Assembly (NCBI GenBank): GCA_013368315.1
Contig: JAACJM010000024.1
Coordinates: 186,001-250,000, forward strand
DNA: 64,000 nucleotides
From: Tetrapyrgos nigripes
Taxonomy: Eukaryota > Basidiomycota > Agaricomycetes > Agaricales > Campanellaceae
Reading direction: 5' to 3'
The notes under the pieces are model-generated. The model did no database searches, was not told the DNA's origin, and saw nothing but the letters and a program-made list of their open reading frames with translations. The position numbers and the translations under genes are program-made. Positions 20,909 to 32,756 of the stretch are shown one piece after another. Each line of letters begins with the position of its first letter. Position 1 is the stretch's first letter.

Positions 20909-21585
20909 ATACACCTCTGGAACGATTGGCTGTACATGTTTTGGTGTTCATCTTGTTCTACCCAGTGAACAGTGAATGAAATGACGTTGACCAGTAGCCT
21001 TGTAACAGCTTGGTCTCGCTCAGAGAACTTGACCTGGTGTTCCATGCCTCATTGGTGTGACGCTTAGCACATCATTCCTAGCCAGTGACCACTCCACTTT
21101 GAAGGACGAAACGGCTTGGCTAGTCTTTGAAGAATTAAGATATTCACACCTCAAGGGTTTGAAGTACAGACCAAGTTTGAAGTCAGTACTTACCCCAAGA
21201 TCATTTACTTACCCCAGATTAATACACAGACTCTCCACATTCGCGACTGCCACATACCGCTGTGGAGTGTGTCCTGGTAGGGATCCGACTCGGGCCTACA
21301 TAGGTGGCTGATACGTCAACTCAATACATCTCTTGGACTCTCTTGGACTCGGGAGCGGGAGCCCGCCTGCGAGTCTTTTTTTTTGCTAGGCTGAGATGGT
21401 TACTCCTCGCTGGCGACAACTTCATGAAAAGTAGGGCCGAGCTCGAGTATTTAAGGACAGAGGTTTTGGGTCAAAGAACTCATCTTTTAACAAGTCTCCT
21501 TTCAAGGCAAGTCTCATCCAAACGACAGCTCCGTATTCTGACATCCATTCACAGGTCGCAGCCCAAGACCATCATCATAATCATC
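20909..21585. other. Intergenic; promoter of the small secreted protein
   Basis: No gene. A TATTTAA element near 21,450 lies about 135 nt before the next ATG and could serve its promoter. Confidence 0.4.
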
Positions 21586-21956
21586 ATGCAACTCTCCAAC
21601 GTCTTCACCCCCCTCTTCATCACCGTTCTCTCTGGCCTCCTCGTTGTCGCCAACCCACTTCAAAACGAGGCTAATGTTATCGCAAAGAGACAAGACTGCT
21701 GCGACCCCGACTTTTTCTTCCCATGTAACGGTGCTTGCATCCTTGGATGCGGTCGTCCAGATACCGGCAGTACGTGGTGTAATGTTTTCATTCATGAGTA
21801 GTGCCTAACGTTGATTTCTCGAATACAGTTGATCAAGGTTGCGCCGCAGACTGCGCCAATGATTGCTGTGAGTATCTGATGTTTAATGGCACTGAGTCAA
21901 GGTGAAAGACCTGACGATTTTCTACAGGCCCTGAGGGTGTTACTTGTGCTCCTTGA
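21586..21956 (+). CDS. Small secreted cysteine-rich protein with KR processing site
   Basis: The ATG at 21586 begins a signal peptide (MQLSNVFTPLFITVLSGLLV, ending near VANP). A short pro-segment ends in IAKR, a Kex2-type dibasic site, and the mature peptide starts QDCCDPDFFF. Two introns (donors near 21,771 and 21,867) join CILGCGRPDTG to DQGCAADCANDC and to CPEGVTCAP, with TGA at 21954-21956. The mature chain is about 50 residues with ten cysteines, including two CC pairs, so a disulfide-knotted fold is likely. Such proteins act as effectors, antimicrobials or surface peptides in fungi; which applies here is unknown. Confidence 0.75.
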
Positions 21957-22207
21957 ATAATTGACGTAATATTAGTAGTTTGCGCCGCTGTTTTTGTCCT
22001 TGATTGCTGTAATACCATTATTATTATATGTAGTGGAGGCCAACACTCTTTCTTGTTTTCTTCATCTCTGCTGGTTATTCTGAAGTGAGAATGGAAAGCC
22101 TATGCTGCTCCTGAGTTGTATCGTTTTACTATTGTGATTGTAGCGTGAGATTCAATTCGGGATTCGTCCAATGAGGAAGTCCTTTTTCTTCGCTGTCAGT
22201 GTCTACG

Positions 22208-22623
22208 ATGATTCCAGACCCTCCATCTCACCTCCCTCCTCCTCGTCCTGATTCCCGGGAAACAAGACCACCCAAATCCAAGTCAAGAATTGCTTATTAC
22301 GGATGGCGCGCAAAGATGTGGGTTGAAGGGACGTTGGTTCTTCACATGTTGGAGCCTTGGGAGAAGCTTTTACTCTGTAGGTTTCTTTCCTCTCTCTAAG
22401 CCAAGTCTTTCTCTAATTGTTCTATTCGCTTATAGTGTTCATCTTCCTCGTCCTCTCGTCGCTTTTCATTACCGGTCTCATTCGTTTCCTCCCACACCAC
22501 ATCGCTGTCATGCAGAGGAGGACGATTTATTACATTTGGGGCAACACTTCCAGCTCTGTTGCTGTAGACGACTCGGATCTCTCTCGAGCTGTGAATGATT
22601 TCACGACTCGGTCGGAGTTGTAG
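22208..22623 (+). CDS. Serine palmitoyltransferase small subunit-like protein
   Basis: Small ER membrane protein resembling the activating small subunit of serine palmitoyltransferase, the first enzyme of sphingolipid synthesis. The ATG is at 22208. A disordered Pro-rich N-terminus is followed by AYYGWRAKMWVEGTLVLHML and the diagnostic EPWEK(L/x)L box. After an intron (donor in CTCT|GTAGGT, acceptor TATAG) comes a membrane helix, FIFLVLSSLFITGLIRFLP. A soluble tail (RRTIYYIWGNTSSSV) ends at TAG 22621-22623. About 115 residues in two exons. The order W...HMLEPWEK followed by one long hydrophobic helix matches the family. Confidence 0.8.
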
Positions 22624-25333
22624 TGAAAAGAAGAGGAGATTCGACAGGTGCGTTTTTTAGGATTGCTGAAATGACTACCACTCGACTAATGTCGAAAACC
22701 TTTGACATTTACAGGCAGCAATACACCCTAGACTCTTGTCACCATTATGAGTCTGACTGTCGCTAGTCGCCATTTCCTGATGACTTTTTTCTCGACGCCT
22801 GGCTTCTCTCGTCCTAGCGCGCAGCTTGCACACATGACTCCTATCACAGCATCGCTGTCGTGGACTTTGGCTCATCGTATCCTTTCGTCTTCGCCGCTTC
22901 TCGCCTCCTAGAAGACTAGACTGACTGACTGTCACTACATTAATACCTGACTCCTGTGTGTATTAATTCCTTCTTTCGTTTGGAATATCACTATCACTTG
23001 CACGACTCCGTTATCACCACAACCACAACCACAGCCTCAGCATGGACGATGGACGGTGATCATCCACGTTTGCCCAGCCCATGTCTATGTCTGCAACCTA
23101 TACTCTCCTATGTCCATGGGGATGCTATTCTATACTTTACTATGTGCAGGACGACAGTGACTTTGACCATGGCTTATATTCAGCCCATTTTGAATTCCCA
23201 TTTCTTCTTCTCCGTTCTACCGTGAAGGTACTGTTGGTGCTACGTGCACCCTCAATGGGCAGTTGCGAAACCACCACTGATCCTCGTACCCTCTCCCAAC
23301 CGGTCACGTCATCTTAACCGCCCACTACAAACTTTCACCTACATCATCGTTTGTCGTTTATCATATGCCATGCAGCTCATTCTACATCTCTTTTTCTTCG
23401 ACAGCGGACATATATCATACTGGACCCTGTTACTAAGGCTACCGAGTCATCCACTAACCACTTTTTCACCTTTTGTTTCCTAGGTCTGAAGAAGCTAGAG
23501 CTGAAATCAGCGGACCCTGGCCAGACGGCGGCCTAACCGTTGCCCTAGGTCTTCCATCCACCTTTGCTTGAAACAAGCTTGAACCCTGAATGTCTGATCC
23601 TATATGTAGGCGTGTTGTCATTGTCAACGCCTTCCATTGACAGTGAGTACTCTATATTTTCGGCCACCGAACTTGAGGCGTTGCCGCGTTAACCAACAAA
23701 CTCCAACAGATGTGCAAATGCGCAGCCTTACGCGCGTCGCGTCTCGTCAAAGGAAGTATCAAAGATGTATACGATGATGACGCTGACGCCATCGGGCAGA
23801 TTTACAAGGATTTACAAGGGTAGAGGTATAAGGGTTGAAGCTTCATCAACTCAACTCAGTCCAATTTTGGCTCAATCTCAACTCGACCTACAATTGTGTA
23901 CACGTACAATTGGACCGACGTCCGGCAAGACAACCGACAAAAGATGCACGATGCACAATCTTGCACGAGGCACAATCTTTTAACAGAAGTTGCAGCAGCA
24001 CAGCTGGAGCCTGGTGGCGTTTGTGAATCAACACCGACAGGGTCGTATCATAGGTGAGTTTACCGTTCGACTCTTGTTCTCTATACTAGTACCAGTAACC
24101 GAGTGGTTCATGATCCATTCATTCACTACATTGTTTTCGACATTCCAAGAAGTTTGCTGGCAAATGGACAACAATGGTCCGTGATGCCTTTGTTGCAGTG
24201 AAGTCTTGTATACTTACTCGAGCATGCGGCTCACGCAAGCAACAAAGCCTGTTTTGGAGTGGTTGGGTGACCATGTAACCTGGTCCATCGTTTCGACTTC
24301 TCCCGTAATGAAATGTTCTGTTTGATCATGATCAGTGCCGTGGATCATTGGACGAGTACGGGCTTCCTCGCGCCGTGTAGGTGTAGTCGCTGGCACCACT
24401 GGTACTCGTATACATACTGCCAGCCATGATCGTCCAACGATCCTCCGTTGATTTCTTGGCCACGAAAGACGAAGGAAAGAACGTGGAATATAATATGGCG
24501 ATGGGCATCGCAGTGGCACTCGGTAATTCGGAACGCAATAATCCATGTCCAGACTCCAAGCTGACGATCCTTGATAGCCTTATCCATGGATGGTTTCCGT
24601 AGGCCTTCTGTATCATTTCATTGGCACCGTCATCGGCAACGACTTGACACAGGTATTTGGGGTTGGGTCGCGCCACTGTCGCTACTCAGTACTCAGTTTT
24701 GGTCGTCAAGCGCTCGTCTTTCGTTCGCTATAAGTAGAGATAGTAGACCTGCACTGCAGTTTTGTGGGGTCTACCCGCGTATCCATGTCGACCCTTACTC
24801 AGCCAAGGATAACTGCAGGAAGAGCTAAGTTGAAGCGTCACAAAAGATGGGCAGAAGTATCGAGAAGTATCGCGGGGACTTTCGTGGCTTTACTGCGGTG
24901 GAAAATCACCGGATATGTCGTAAGTTGCATTCATTTTTTGATAATCATTTGAGCGGAACGACTCCAACGCTCTCCAACAAAGACAATGAGGTGAGCGAGC
25001 CGAGGAGGTGGCCAATAATAGAACGAGTTACGAGGACGAAAGGACTTCTAAAGGGAGTTGAAAGGGGAGCGCGAAAGCAACAGTGTGGAATGACTCCAAG
25101 ACAATGGATACAGACTATTAAAGTCAGGGACTGGTCAAAAGGCGATAGGACGGATCGGAGGCCGTGAATGGATACGAGCGATCAAGCTCAAGCGAGCCTT
25201 CGGATTTCCAAATGGGGAAGCTTTTCTTTTTGCTCCAAACGCTTGACGATAAAAACCTCAGACCCATAGACATGCATCTTGTAGCTTTTCCCCGGCGTGC
25301 TCAGGCTTACCCCCGTCATTCCTTCTTTTCTCC
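22624..25333. other. Long intergenic region, no gene supported
   Basis: About 2.7 kb. Short open frames occur on both strands (for example 23,350-23,536 plus and 24,214-24,676 minus), but none shows a recognisable family, signal peptide or chain of splice sites. A piece at 23,400-23,560 looks like two short exons (YIILDPVTKATE, then GPWPDGGLTVALG), possibly debris of a gene. Confidence 0.4.
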
Positions 25334-27382
25334 ATGGCTTCCCCCTCAGCTCAAGGTAGTGCAGGCACTGCCCCTAAACAAGCATCACCACAAGTCAGTG
25401 TAGACCCTGAGCAGCTCGTCTACCACATCGATCTCATCCTTCTTGCTGCTCTTACTCTCTTTGTTGTTCTCCGTCTGCCTCGTTTCCTGGCCAGATTTTT
25501 GAACTTTGGAGAGCTTCTCAATGGCTACGTCCTTCGTTCGGGCCCTAACCGCAGCCCTCAAAGGCGCGTCGACTTCAACTACGACCCGCAGAGTGGCCTT
25601 CCACAACTCGCTTCGGACACCTCTCATGTCATGTATTCTGAAAAAGATGCACGACGTGTAGGTCCTAATGGTGCTGCTGTCGTATCTTCTTATCCTCCTC
25701 ATGTCTCCTCGACACCGTCATTCCTTCGTCCAACTCTTCATCTCCTCCACAAACGTCTTGTCCCAGGCGTATCCTTTTCGCATCTCTGCGTCATGGCCGT
25801 CTACCTCGGTGCATGGATTTATCCCACATTTTACAAAACGAACGCTTTCACGGATCCTGTCCGGTTTGGGTGGATCGCTGTCGCTCAAATTCCTTGGCTC
25901 TTCATTTTTGCCGCCAAGAACAATCTCCTGAGCTTCATTCTCGGGGCAGGGTACGAAAAAGTGAGTTTGCCGCTACATGTACTCCTATCTGTCCAAGGTG
26001 ACGACATGGAATTTTTTTTTAGCTCAACTTCATGCACCGGTTCGTGGGACGCGTCATCGTCCTTTCCGTTAATGTGCACACCTTCGGATATCGTAAGTCC
26101 GTCGTTTCCATGGTAATTGCGAATCCTGGCTCTGACCTTGTCTTCCTCCTCTCCTCGCCTCGCAACAGTATACAAATTCCTCCTCGCAAGTACTTTCAGG
26201 GAGAGCATTGCCAAACCATCCAACTACTGGGGTCTCATCGCCACCATCTGCATGGATTGCCTCTTCTTCTTCTCCACCTCTTTCTGGAGATCAAAGGCTT
26301 ACAACATCTTCCTTGCCACCCACATCCCTTGTGCGATTTTGGTACTACCGGCTACTGTCTATCACAAAAAAGCCACCCTTAACTGGATCATCCCCGCAGT
26401 GGTTATTTACTGTCTCGACGTGCTCTTTCGTCTCGTCTCTACGCGATTTGCCACTGCCACCGTCCGCGCCATTCCGGAACTTTCTGTGACCCGTGTAGAG
26501 ATTCCTTCTATCCGCAAGGGTTGGAAAGCTGGCCAGCATGTCCGCCTCAGAGTTATAAGTAGGGGAATGGGACTCTTTGGTTGGACAGAAATCCATCCCT
26601 TCACCATCGCCAGTGTCTCAAACTCACCTAGTGGCGAGGGTCTGGTCCTTTTGTGCAAGAAAGCCGGAGGGTGGACAGGAAAACTCTACGATATCGCTCG
26701 TGGCTCAGGCGGTCTCTCGTCATCCTTTGCCGAATCTGCTGACCGCAAGGTTACAGTGATGGTCGAAGGACCCTACGGCGGCCCAGGCCACCGAATCTTC
26801 TCCTCTTTCTCTGCCGCCGTCTTCGTCTGTGGAGGCAGTGGCATCACATTCGGTATCTCCTCCATCCGGGAACTCATTGCCCAAGACCTCGCTGGTCGTT
26901 CTCGTGTCAAAGTCATCGAGTTGATCTGGTCGGTTCAAGACCCTTCTGCCCTTGTTCCCATGTTACCAGAGTTGACAGCCATGATCCAAGACAGTGTCTT
27001 CACACCTGTGAGGATCAGTGTCTTCTACACTCGCGCACCAACGGGCAAGTTCCCATTCTCGGACGACTTTTTCAAATCGACGCGTCTTACACTTTCACCT
27101 GGGAGACCAAAGGTGTCTAAGCATCTGGAAGAGACTATTCGTCGGACCCTTTCTCCCAACATGAACGACTCAACCTTTGATTTGGGTGCGAGATCTGCGA
27201 TGGGTCTTTCGGGTCCTGGTAGGAAGGATATGGAAGCGATGCAGAAGAAGGGAATGTTGGTTGGTGTCTGTGGACCGACGTCGTTGGCGGATAGTGTATT
27301 CGTAGAAGTTGGGAGGGTGGATTCAACGAGGGTGGATCAGGTCGGGGGGATTGAAGTGCATGAGGAGACGTTTGGGTGGTAA
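25334..27382 (+). CDS. Ferric/cupric reductase transmembrane component
   Basis: FRE-type plasma-membrane metalloreductase passing electrons from NADPH via FAD and two hemes to extracellular Fe3+ or Cu2+ before uptake. The ATG is at 25334; three exons (introns at about 25,961-26,022 and 26,090-26,167). An N-terminal membrane helix (LILLAALTLFVVLRLPRF) precedes the ferric-reductase core. Heme histidines are the pair in MHRFVGRVIVLSVNVHTFGY and the pair in THIPCAILVLPATVYH, each spaced by 13 residues. The FAD-binding block is EIHPFTIAS; the NADP site is VFVCGGSGITFGISS; a C-terminal MLVGVCGPTSLADSV completes the oxidoreductase domain. About 640 residues, normal length. No GATA-factor box typical of iron regulation could be assigned upstream with confidence. 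Confidence 0.93.
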
Positions 27383-28733
27383 ACGTCCCAACAATGCACG
27401 ATGGTTTCCCAGTGCTTTGGCTATCTCGTTTCGCATCACAACACACATGCGTGTCTTCGCTATCCATTTCTCGTTACCTCTGCTTTTCTTGTTTTTGCAT
27501 TGATAGATTGGTTGTCGCAAGTTATGCTTCTCGCATCCGCATCCACATACCCTCCACATCATTCCTTCTGGAATAACCTCGAAATTACAAAACTTGTATA
27601 TTAGCATATTGTTTCTCTTAATTTTTTTTTTACGGATCAAGGTCTCTTGGGGCTTTTTTGTAGAACCTTGTTTCTCTCTTCTGGTGGTGTTCTTCGTTCA
27701 TCTGTAGCCTTAGCCTACCTACCTTAAGCTAGACGCTTTTTTAAGCTATCACTTTACTGTTTTCTCTTCCGCACATCGACTGTGTACATGCATGCATACT
27801 TTGTAGTGGCACATTCATCCAGTCACATTCCCTTCATCGTACAATACGTACTTAGTCTGTATACATACATATATGCTCAGCTATAGACAGATAGATAGAT
27901 AAGTCAAAGATAAATAGATACGCAATCTTCATCCACATTTGCATGATGCTGCAATGCATGCAACAATAATTGTATCATGTATTCAAGTCTCTTATTGACA
28001 TTCTCTCATGTTCCACCTCCTCACTTTCTGAACGTCTCTGAGCTTGGGTCCCGGGAGCTCGAGGTTGCTGGGACGAGGTCGAGGATTTGTGCCTCCGAGC
28101 AAGTTCCGAGTGCTTTTTCTCTTTTTTTCTTTTTTCTTTTGCGTTGCCTTGGAGTTGTTGGGCACTTGTGGCTGGAGTGCGTTGGGAGTACTTGTGCGAG
28201 CGGTCGGATAGATGAGTCCGCCGCTACGCCCCCGAGCACCCCATTTGCAACTAAATGATGAGTGCCAGCAAGGCTGACAATGAGGTCTTGATCATCTAGA
28301 CCTCCTTCCTGCTGCGGCGGCCGTGTGGACGCACGGTGGACGCATGTATTTACTGCTTCACTGCGGGGGTACAAAGAGTCGTCTCTATGACCGACGATCG
28401 CGATTAGATTTGGATTAGATTGTTGGCCGCACTGAAAGTCAGCTGTAATATTCCTCGCCTTTCGCGACCAGGGGCATTCGAAAGGAGGGGTTTCGTTTCA
28501 GGGAATGCAAGTTTGACGCAAATTGGAGTAACGATCCCAAAAAGATCCTCACTCAATGTCATCGCCGTTGAGGAAATGCCAGTGATCTTCTAATCCCTTA
28601 AAAACACCTGCAAATCAAGATACGTAGCCCACCCAACAACGATTGCAAATCCATAAGTTCTTGTTCCGAAGTTCTTTAGTCTGTTGTACCAAGGACATAG
28701 AATTGCCACCTTTCTACATTTTCATGATCAACC
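27383..28733. other. Intergenic, no gene recognised
   Basis: Ferric reductase 3' region with a GATA-type simple repeat at about 27,890-27,920 (AGATAGATAGATA). Short open frames around 28,000-28,370 are compositional. Confidence 0.45.
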
Positions 28734-30596
28734 ATGACATCCACAGTTTATCTGAAGGGCTACATTGGGGCTACATTGGGGCTACATATTGTCCACTCAA
28801 AATCTCAAGCAGCCGCATTTTCCTGTAAAAGCTTCTACGTCAGACAATCTACTCCAGCTAAATGCCAAGGTCCGAGAAGAGGCCAAGCTCAGGTCGAACC
28901 TCGCATTTTACATAGTGAGATTGTTTCACTTCCCTTTGAGCTCAGTCTGGCCTTGGTCTGGCCGAGATATGCAGCCCTAGAGCGTACGTTTTGTTACCAC
29001 TCTTACAACCTGTCCACCGACGGCCTTTACAGACCTGAAACTCGTTCATGATATACCTGATCAGGTCCTTCGTGGTCGAGTTTCTATGATGTGCAAGGGT
29101 ACTGATCCTGGTTCTCTTCTTGTTCTCTTCACTCTACAACACTGACCTTTCGTCTTGCTTTCCAGAACATAATGCTCCCATGCGTCGCTTCAAAGTTCTC
29201 GCATCTCCATCCCAATGCGCCCAACATCCCGACAATGGTCTCACTGGCATATGTGCTGGGAGGCCAGTGGAGCGCTACGGACCCCTGAATGCCCTGTTCG
29301 ACCCTCATCTCGCCACCCTGTCCCATAAACTCGACAACCTTGAAACGGTCAAACCTACATCCGATATGGTTGATTTCGCTGAACCGACTGTTCTCCACGT
29401 CGGCTAACTTCTACTCTGAAAATTAGCGACAGGTACCCGTGTTCGAGCTTCTCAGGGAAAATTTCCCAAACGGACGCTACGAAACACCCCTTCCAAATAA
29501 CAGCGCGAAGCCGGAGGTATATTAGGCTCATTCTCTCGTCTTTGAGATGAAGAACGAGAAAGGAAGCCGAGGAAATCCCCAGATCTTGACTATATCAAGA
29601 TTTTCCTTGACGGTGAGCTGGTTCGTGTTTGCCGGCTAAGGGAGTATTCTCTAGTCTCAGCACCTTTGGGGCAGGTCAAATTGCCTGTCTGTTTTGCTTA
29701 CACTTGCTGGAACAGAATTGATGATATCAAGTGTGATCTTCACTGATATTGTCTACCTGAACACTCTCTACTCGGAGGACCTCTCTGGTAGCTTTGATAT
29801 GGACAACCGGGTTGTCCATCCGAGTCTTGCACGTGCTTTGGAAGCCCTGCAGGAGACGTTTGATGGCTCTCCAGATTCTATACTGGCCTCAAAGCAAACC
29901 TAGTAGATCTGGCACCGTGCGACGGCAGCCACCTTTTCCCTAACCCTGTACGCGTTGTGGGACCTGACGACGAGGTGCTACTAGAGAATTTGGGGTTGCG
30001 CTTCATCAAGAAACTCTCGCGCACAGGAGGCCAGGTGGGCAATGCTGACTCCTGAGGAGGAACGTGAGGAACGCCAGGCAAACATGACTCATGCTATTTA
30101 TGTGGCGACCAGCTCCGACCGTTGCTCTTTAATTCCTGTTGGAGAAGTGGTCAAATTCGCAGTACGCTACAATGTACTAGAGGCACATAATATTCTTGTA
30201 AGCGCCAACCTCGCACCTAAACTATCTTATCACTGCCCTGTCCTTGGGGGGTGTACTATGATCACAGTCATGGAGCATATTCAGGGAAAGATGGCTTTGG
30301 TTTGGGAGATCGAAAATCGCAAGATGGAGAAAACCGTGTATCAAGATATTTGGCGGGCTATCAACCTTCTGTATGAACACGGAATTGTTTCGGTGACCTC
30401 CGCTCACCAAACATCATGGTACTCCAAGACAACCCAGCTGATTCCGACTGGGCTGCAAAGCAAGGTGAAGGCAGATATCCCCCGAGACTCTCTATGGCAA
30501 TTATTTGGGCACCAGCTGTAAAGGGATATGGGCGGATGGAAAAAGGAACATGATATGCACATGCTGAATGTGTTGAGCAGATTCTGCAAAGAGTGA
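28734..30596 (+). pseudogene. Broken kinase-like gene of the mushroom-expanded family
   Basis: Resembles a protein-kinase-like family expanded in Agaricomycetes. Ordered fragments: PLNALFDPHLATLSHKLDNL, then MKNEKGSRGNPQI, QIACLFCLHLLEQN, VIFTDIVYL, ENLGLRFIKKLSRTGGQ, VVKFAVRYNVLEAHNILVSA, VYQDIWRAINLLYEHGIV and GDLRSPNIMVLQDNPAD, ending SDWAAKQGEGRYPPRLS and KEHDMHMLNVLSRF. The HRD-like loop is represented by GDLRSPNI. The frame breaks at the key place. Between EHGIV and GDLRSPN (about 30,388-30,391) one base is missing, so the reading frame runs into unrelated codons. Stops and frame changes also separate several earlier blocks (for example near 29,715). It was probably once functional; an alternative explanation by unusual splicing is possible for the upstream breaks only. 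Confidence 0.65.
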
Positions 30597-31080
30597 AGAA
30601 GTCGTGTTTTGTAGCATGAATCGGTCGTTTAGTTCTTTTGTACTTTTATAGGTCACCCCGGGTTGTTTTTTCATGGCTATAGGAAACACGAAGGCTTTGA
30701 GGGTTTAACAGTCCTGCGGCGTTCATGTCTGAGCTGCTAGTGCCAGAGGTGTCGAGGTCATCATATATGAGTAAGTATTGTCAAGTGCCTCCATGGAAAG
30801 TGAAGCATAACATGGGAGGTAGGTCGTAATTCTTGAGAGAGCAAGAGCATACTGAAAGACAGCGGTTCCTTCTCGACTGAGGTTATCGCCCACGGATGCT
30901 AGAGGAGGAGTGATTGATTTCGCGCCACGGATACGATAAAATCAGAGTCTTCTAGTATGTCCGGCCTGCCGATGTAGAGACTAAACGTACACCATCGTGA
31001 AGGCGCCCATAGTTCTGAGGACGTGAAGCGAGAACTGGTAGACGGTAGGGCTGAGGCATTATCAAGAGGAATCAAAGAAA

Positions 31081-31558
31081 TTAATAGGGAAGACCATAAA
31101 GATGGCGTTGCACGGACGAGCTCACACCAACCGGGGCACTTGATAGAGACGGACAGGAAAGTCTAATGTATCTGCCTGGAATTTGTCGCAAACAAAGGTG
31201 AAAACCTGGGCCAGGACCTCTGGTGGATCGAAGGGAACGACATTGCAGAATAATGGCAGCTGCTTCCAAGCGGTCGGTTTCTGTTTCATAATTCAGCACA
31301 TGGTGTTCTGCATCTGCGAGACACTGAGTAATGTGATTCGTGTCAGCTGTGTATGTGCCAAAATTGCTGCGTAGTAGGTGGAGGACATCCAGACCCTGAG
31401 ACGACATCGCAATGGCGAACTGCAAGTGGACCGTTTACGGGTCCTTGGACGTAAATTTGAGCATCAAAACTTTGTGCTGACAGGGTGTACAACTGAGCAG
31501 GTCTAAAGTCGATAAATTCCGACTCTCTATTATCCAAATTAAGCATTAGCCAGGACAA
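31081..31558 (-). CDS. Unrecognised, possibly partial gene
   Basis: Two overlapping minus-strand frames, MSWLMLNLDNRESEFIDFRP and VLHLLRSNFGTYTADTNHIT, could be joined by an intron around 31,370-31,420. The opening WLMLNLDNRE is reminiscent of short mushroom proteins of unknown function. There is no convincing end and no domain. Low confidence that it is a gene. Confidence 0.2.
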
Positions 31559-31562
31559 CCAG

Positions 31563-32756
31563 TTAGAATATCATTCCAGACTGAACCGCAGTTCTCCTCT
31601 TCGCCGCCTTCCTCTCTCTCGCCCTTGACCTCTCCAGCGCCATCTCCTCAGGATTATAGGCCCTATCAAGAGGCATTCTTGCCAACTTCGACTGACTCCT
31701 CACTCTTGGTCTCCTCTTGCTATACCATTCCCAAGCGAATCGAACAACTTCGCCATCTGCTTCATATGGCGTAGGTATTTCGGAATAGCCTGGGCGAGCA
31801 GTCGGGTGACGGACATAAACAGCTGAGCATGTCGCAAAATTCGGTTCAATGTACGCTGGGATAAAGATCCATGGGGAGGCGTAATGAGGAAGATTAAAAG
31901 GTGTGAGTTTTTTCATCTCGGGGTGAGCTTCGTTGACCGAATCTTGAAAATACTCTCTAGGAGGTCGAAGGAACCTGATAGCGTCTGGCTTGACCGAAAT
32001 CATGTCACCTGGGGCGAGACGTGTATTAGGGTCTGCGTGCTGTAAAATAAAGAAAAACAATCGTCAGGGGAAAAAATAACCAAAAAGAAAGCCACTTCAC
32101 CTTTTTCCCGTTTAACAACACATCCCCATGAACCACCAACCTCCTCGCTTCGTATATACTGTGCGCAAAACAAGCTCTAAACACCACTGTATCAATCCTT
32201 CTCTCCACCTCTGCAAACATTAACGATCCCACGGGCGCCATTCCCTGCCGTTTCTGAAGTTTTTCGTAGTCTGTTTCCATCGTTTTCCTCTTTGCGTATT
32301 CCTCCAGAAGCGCCGCATCGTCTTTCAGAATGCCTGAAGGGTTGATAGCGCTCTTTGGCCGCACGTCGGGAAGGTTATCAGGTAGATACCACCTTTTGAA
32401 CATTTTTTCGGGAATGTAATCCCCGTGGTATGCACGGACCATGGCTTTAGAACGCCAACGTTGCTGAAAAAGAGTTTCGCTAGACCTTGTGAAGACGATT
32501 TCTCCGCGACGAGAGCCAGAACGGTGTGTGCGTTGAAAGAGATTGAAAAGGTTTTTGGGGTCCCAGCTCTGTAGTAGATGAAGACGCGTAGGGTAAGAGA
32601 GCGAGTGTAATTCAGGGAAGAGAATGAGCGATTCCATGTCCAGTGATATATCAAAAACACAACGTCAGCCATCCCTTCCTTGCTGTAAGGAAAGGAAAAA
32701 ACACGCACCATACGGGGCAACGCCCTAGCAGCGTTGTAGACGGTTCGGTCTCTCAT
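31563..32756 (-). CDS. nam9: Mitochondrial small-subunit ribosomal protein S4 (Nam9)
   Basis: Mitochondrial uS4m protein, an early-binding protein of the small mitoribosomal subunit. The ATG at 32754-32756 opens MRDRTVYNAARALPRM. A 126-nt intron leads to SWDPKNLFNLFQRTHRSGSR. The S4 RNA-binding domain is clear: RRIDTVVFRACFAHSIYEAR, RLVVHGDVLLNGKK, then after a second intron (donor GTGAAG) HADPNTRLAPGDMISVKPDA. A long C-terminal extension (VPA-type IPAYIEPNFATCSAVYVRHP, then basic RARERKAAKRRTAV) is usual for fungal mitochondrial S4. Stop TAA at 31563-31565; about 335 residues. The basic, Arg-rich N-terminus may act as the mitochondrial presequence. Confidence 0.9.

Noticed and set aside
24214..24676. 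Overlapping minus-strand frames as a gene
   Set aside because: No family motif and no splice chain linking the frames; left as unannotated.
27880..27925. GATA repeats near the ferric reductase as iron-regulatory sites
   Set aside because: They are 3' of the gene and form a simple repeat (AGATAGATAGATA), not the spaced iron-GATA box.
25334..32756. Iron-uptake or secondary-metabolite cluster around the ferric reductase
   Set aside because: Neighbours are unrelated (a broken kinase-like gene, mitochondrial S4); no permease, multicopper oxidase or synthase is present.
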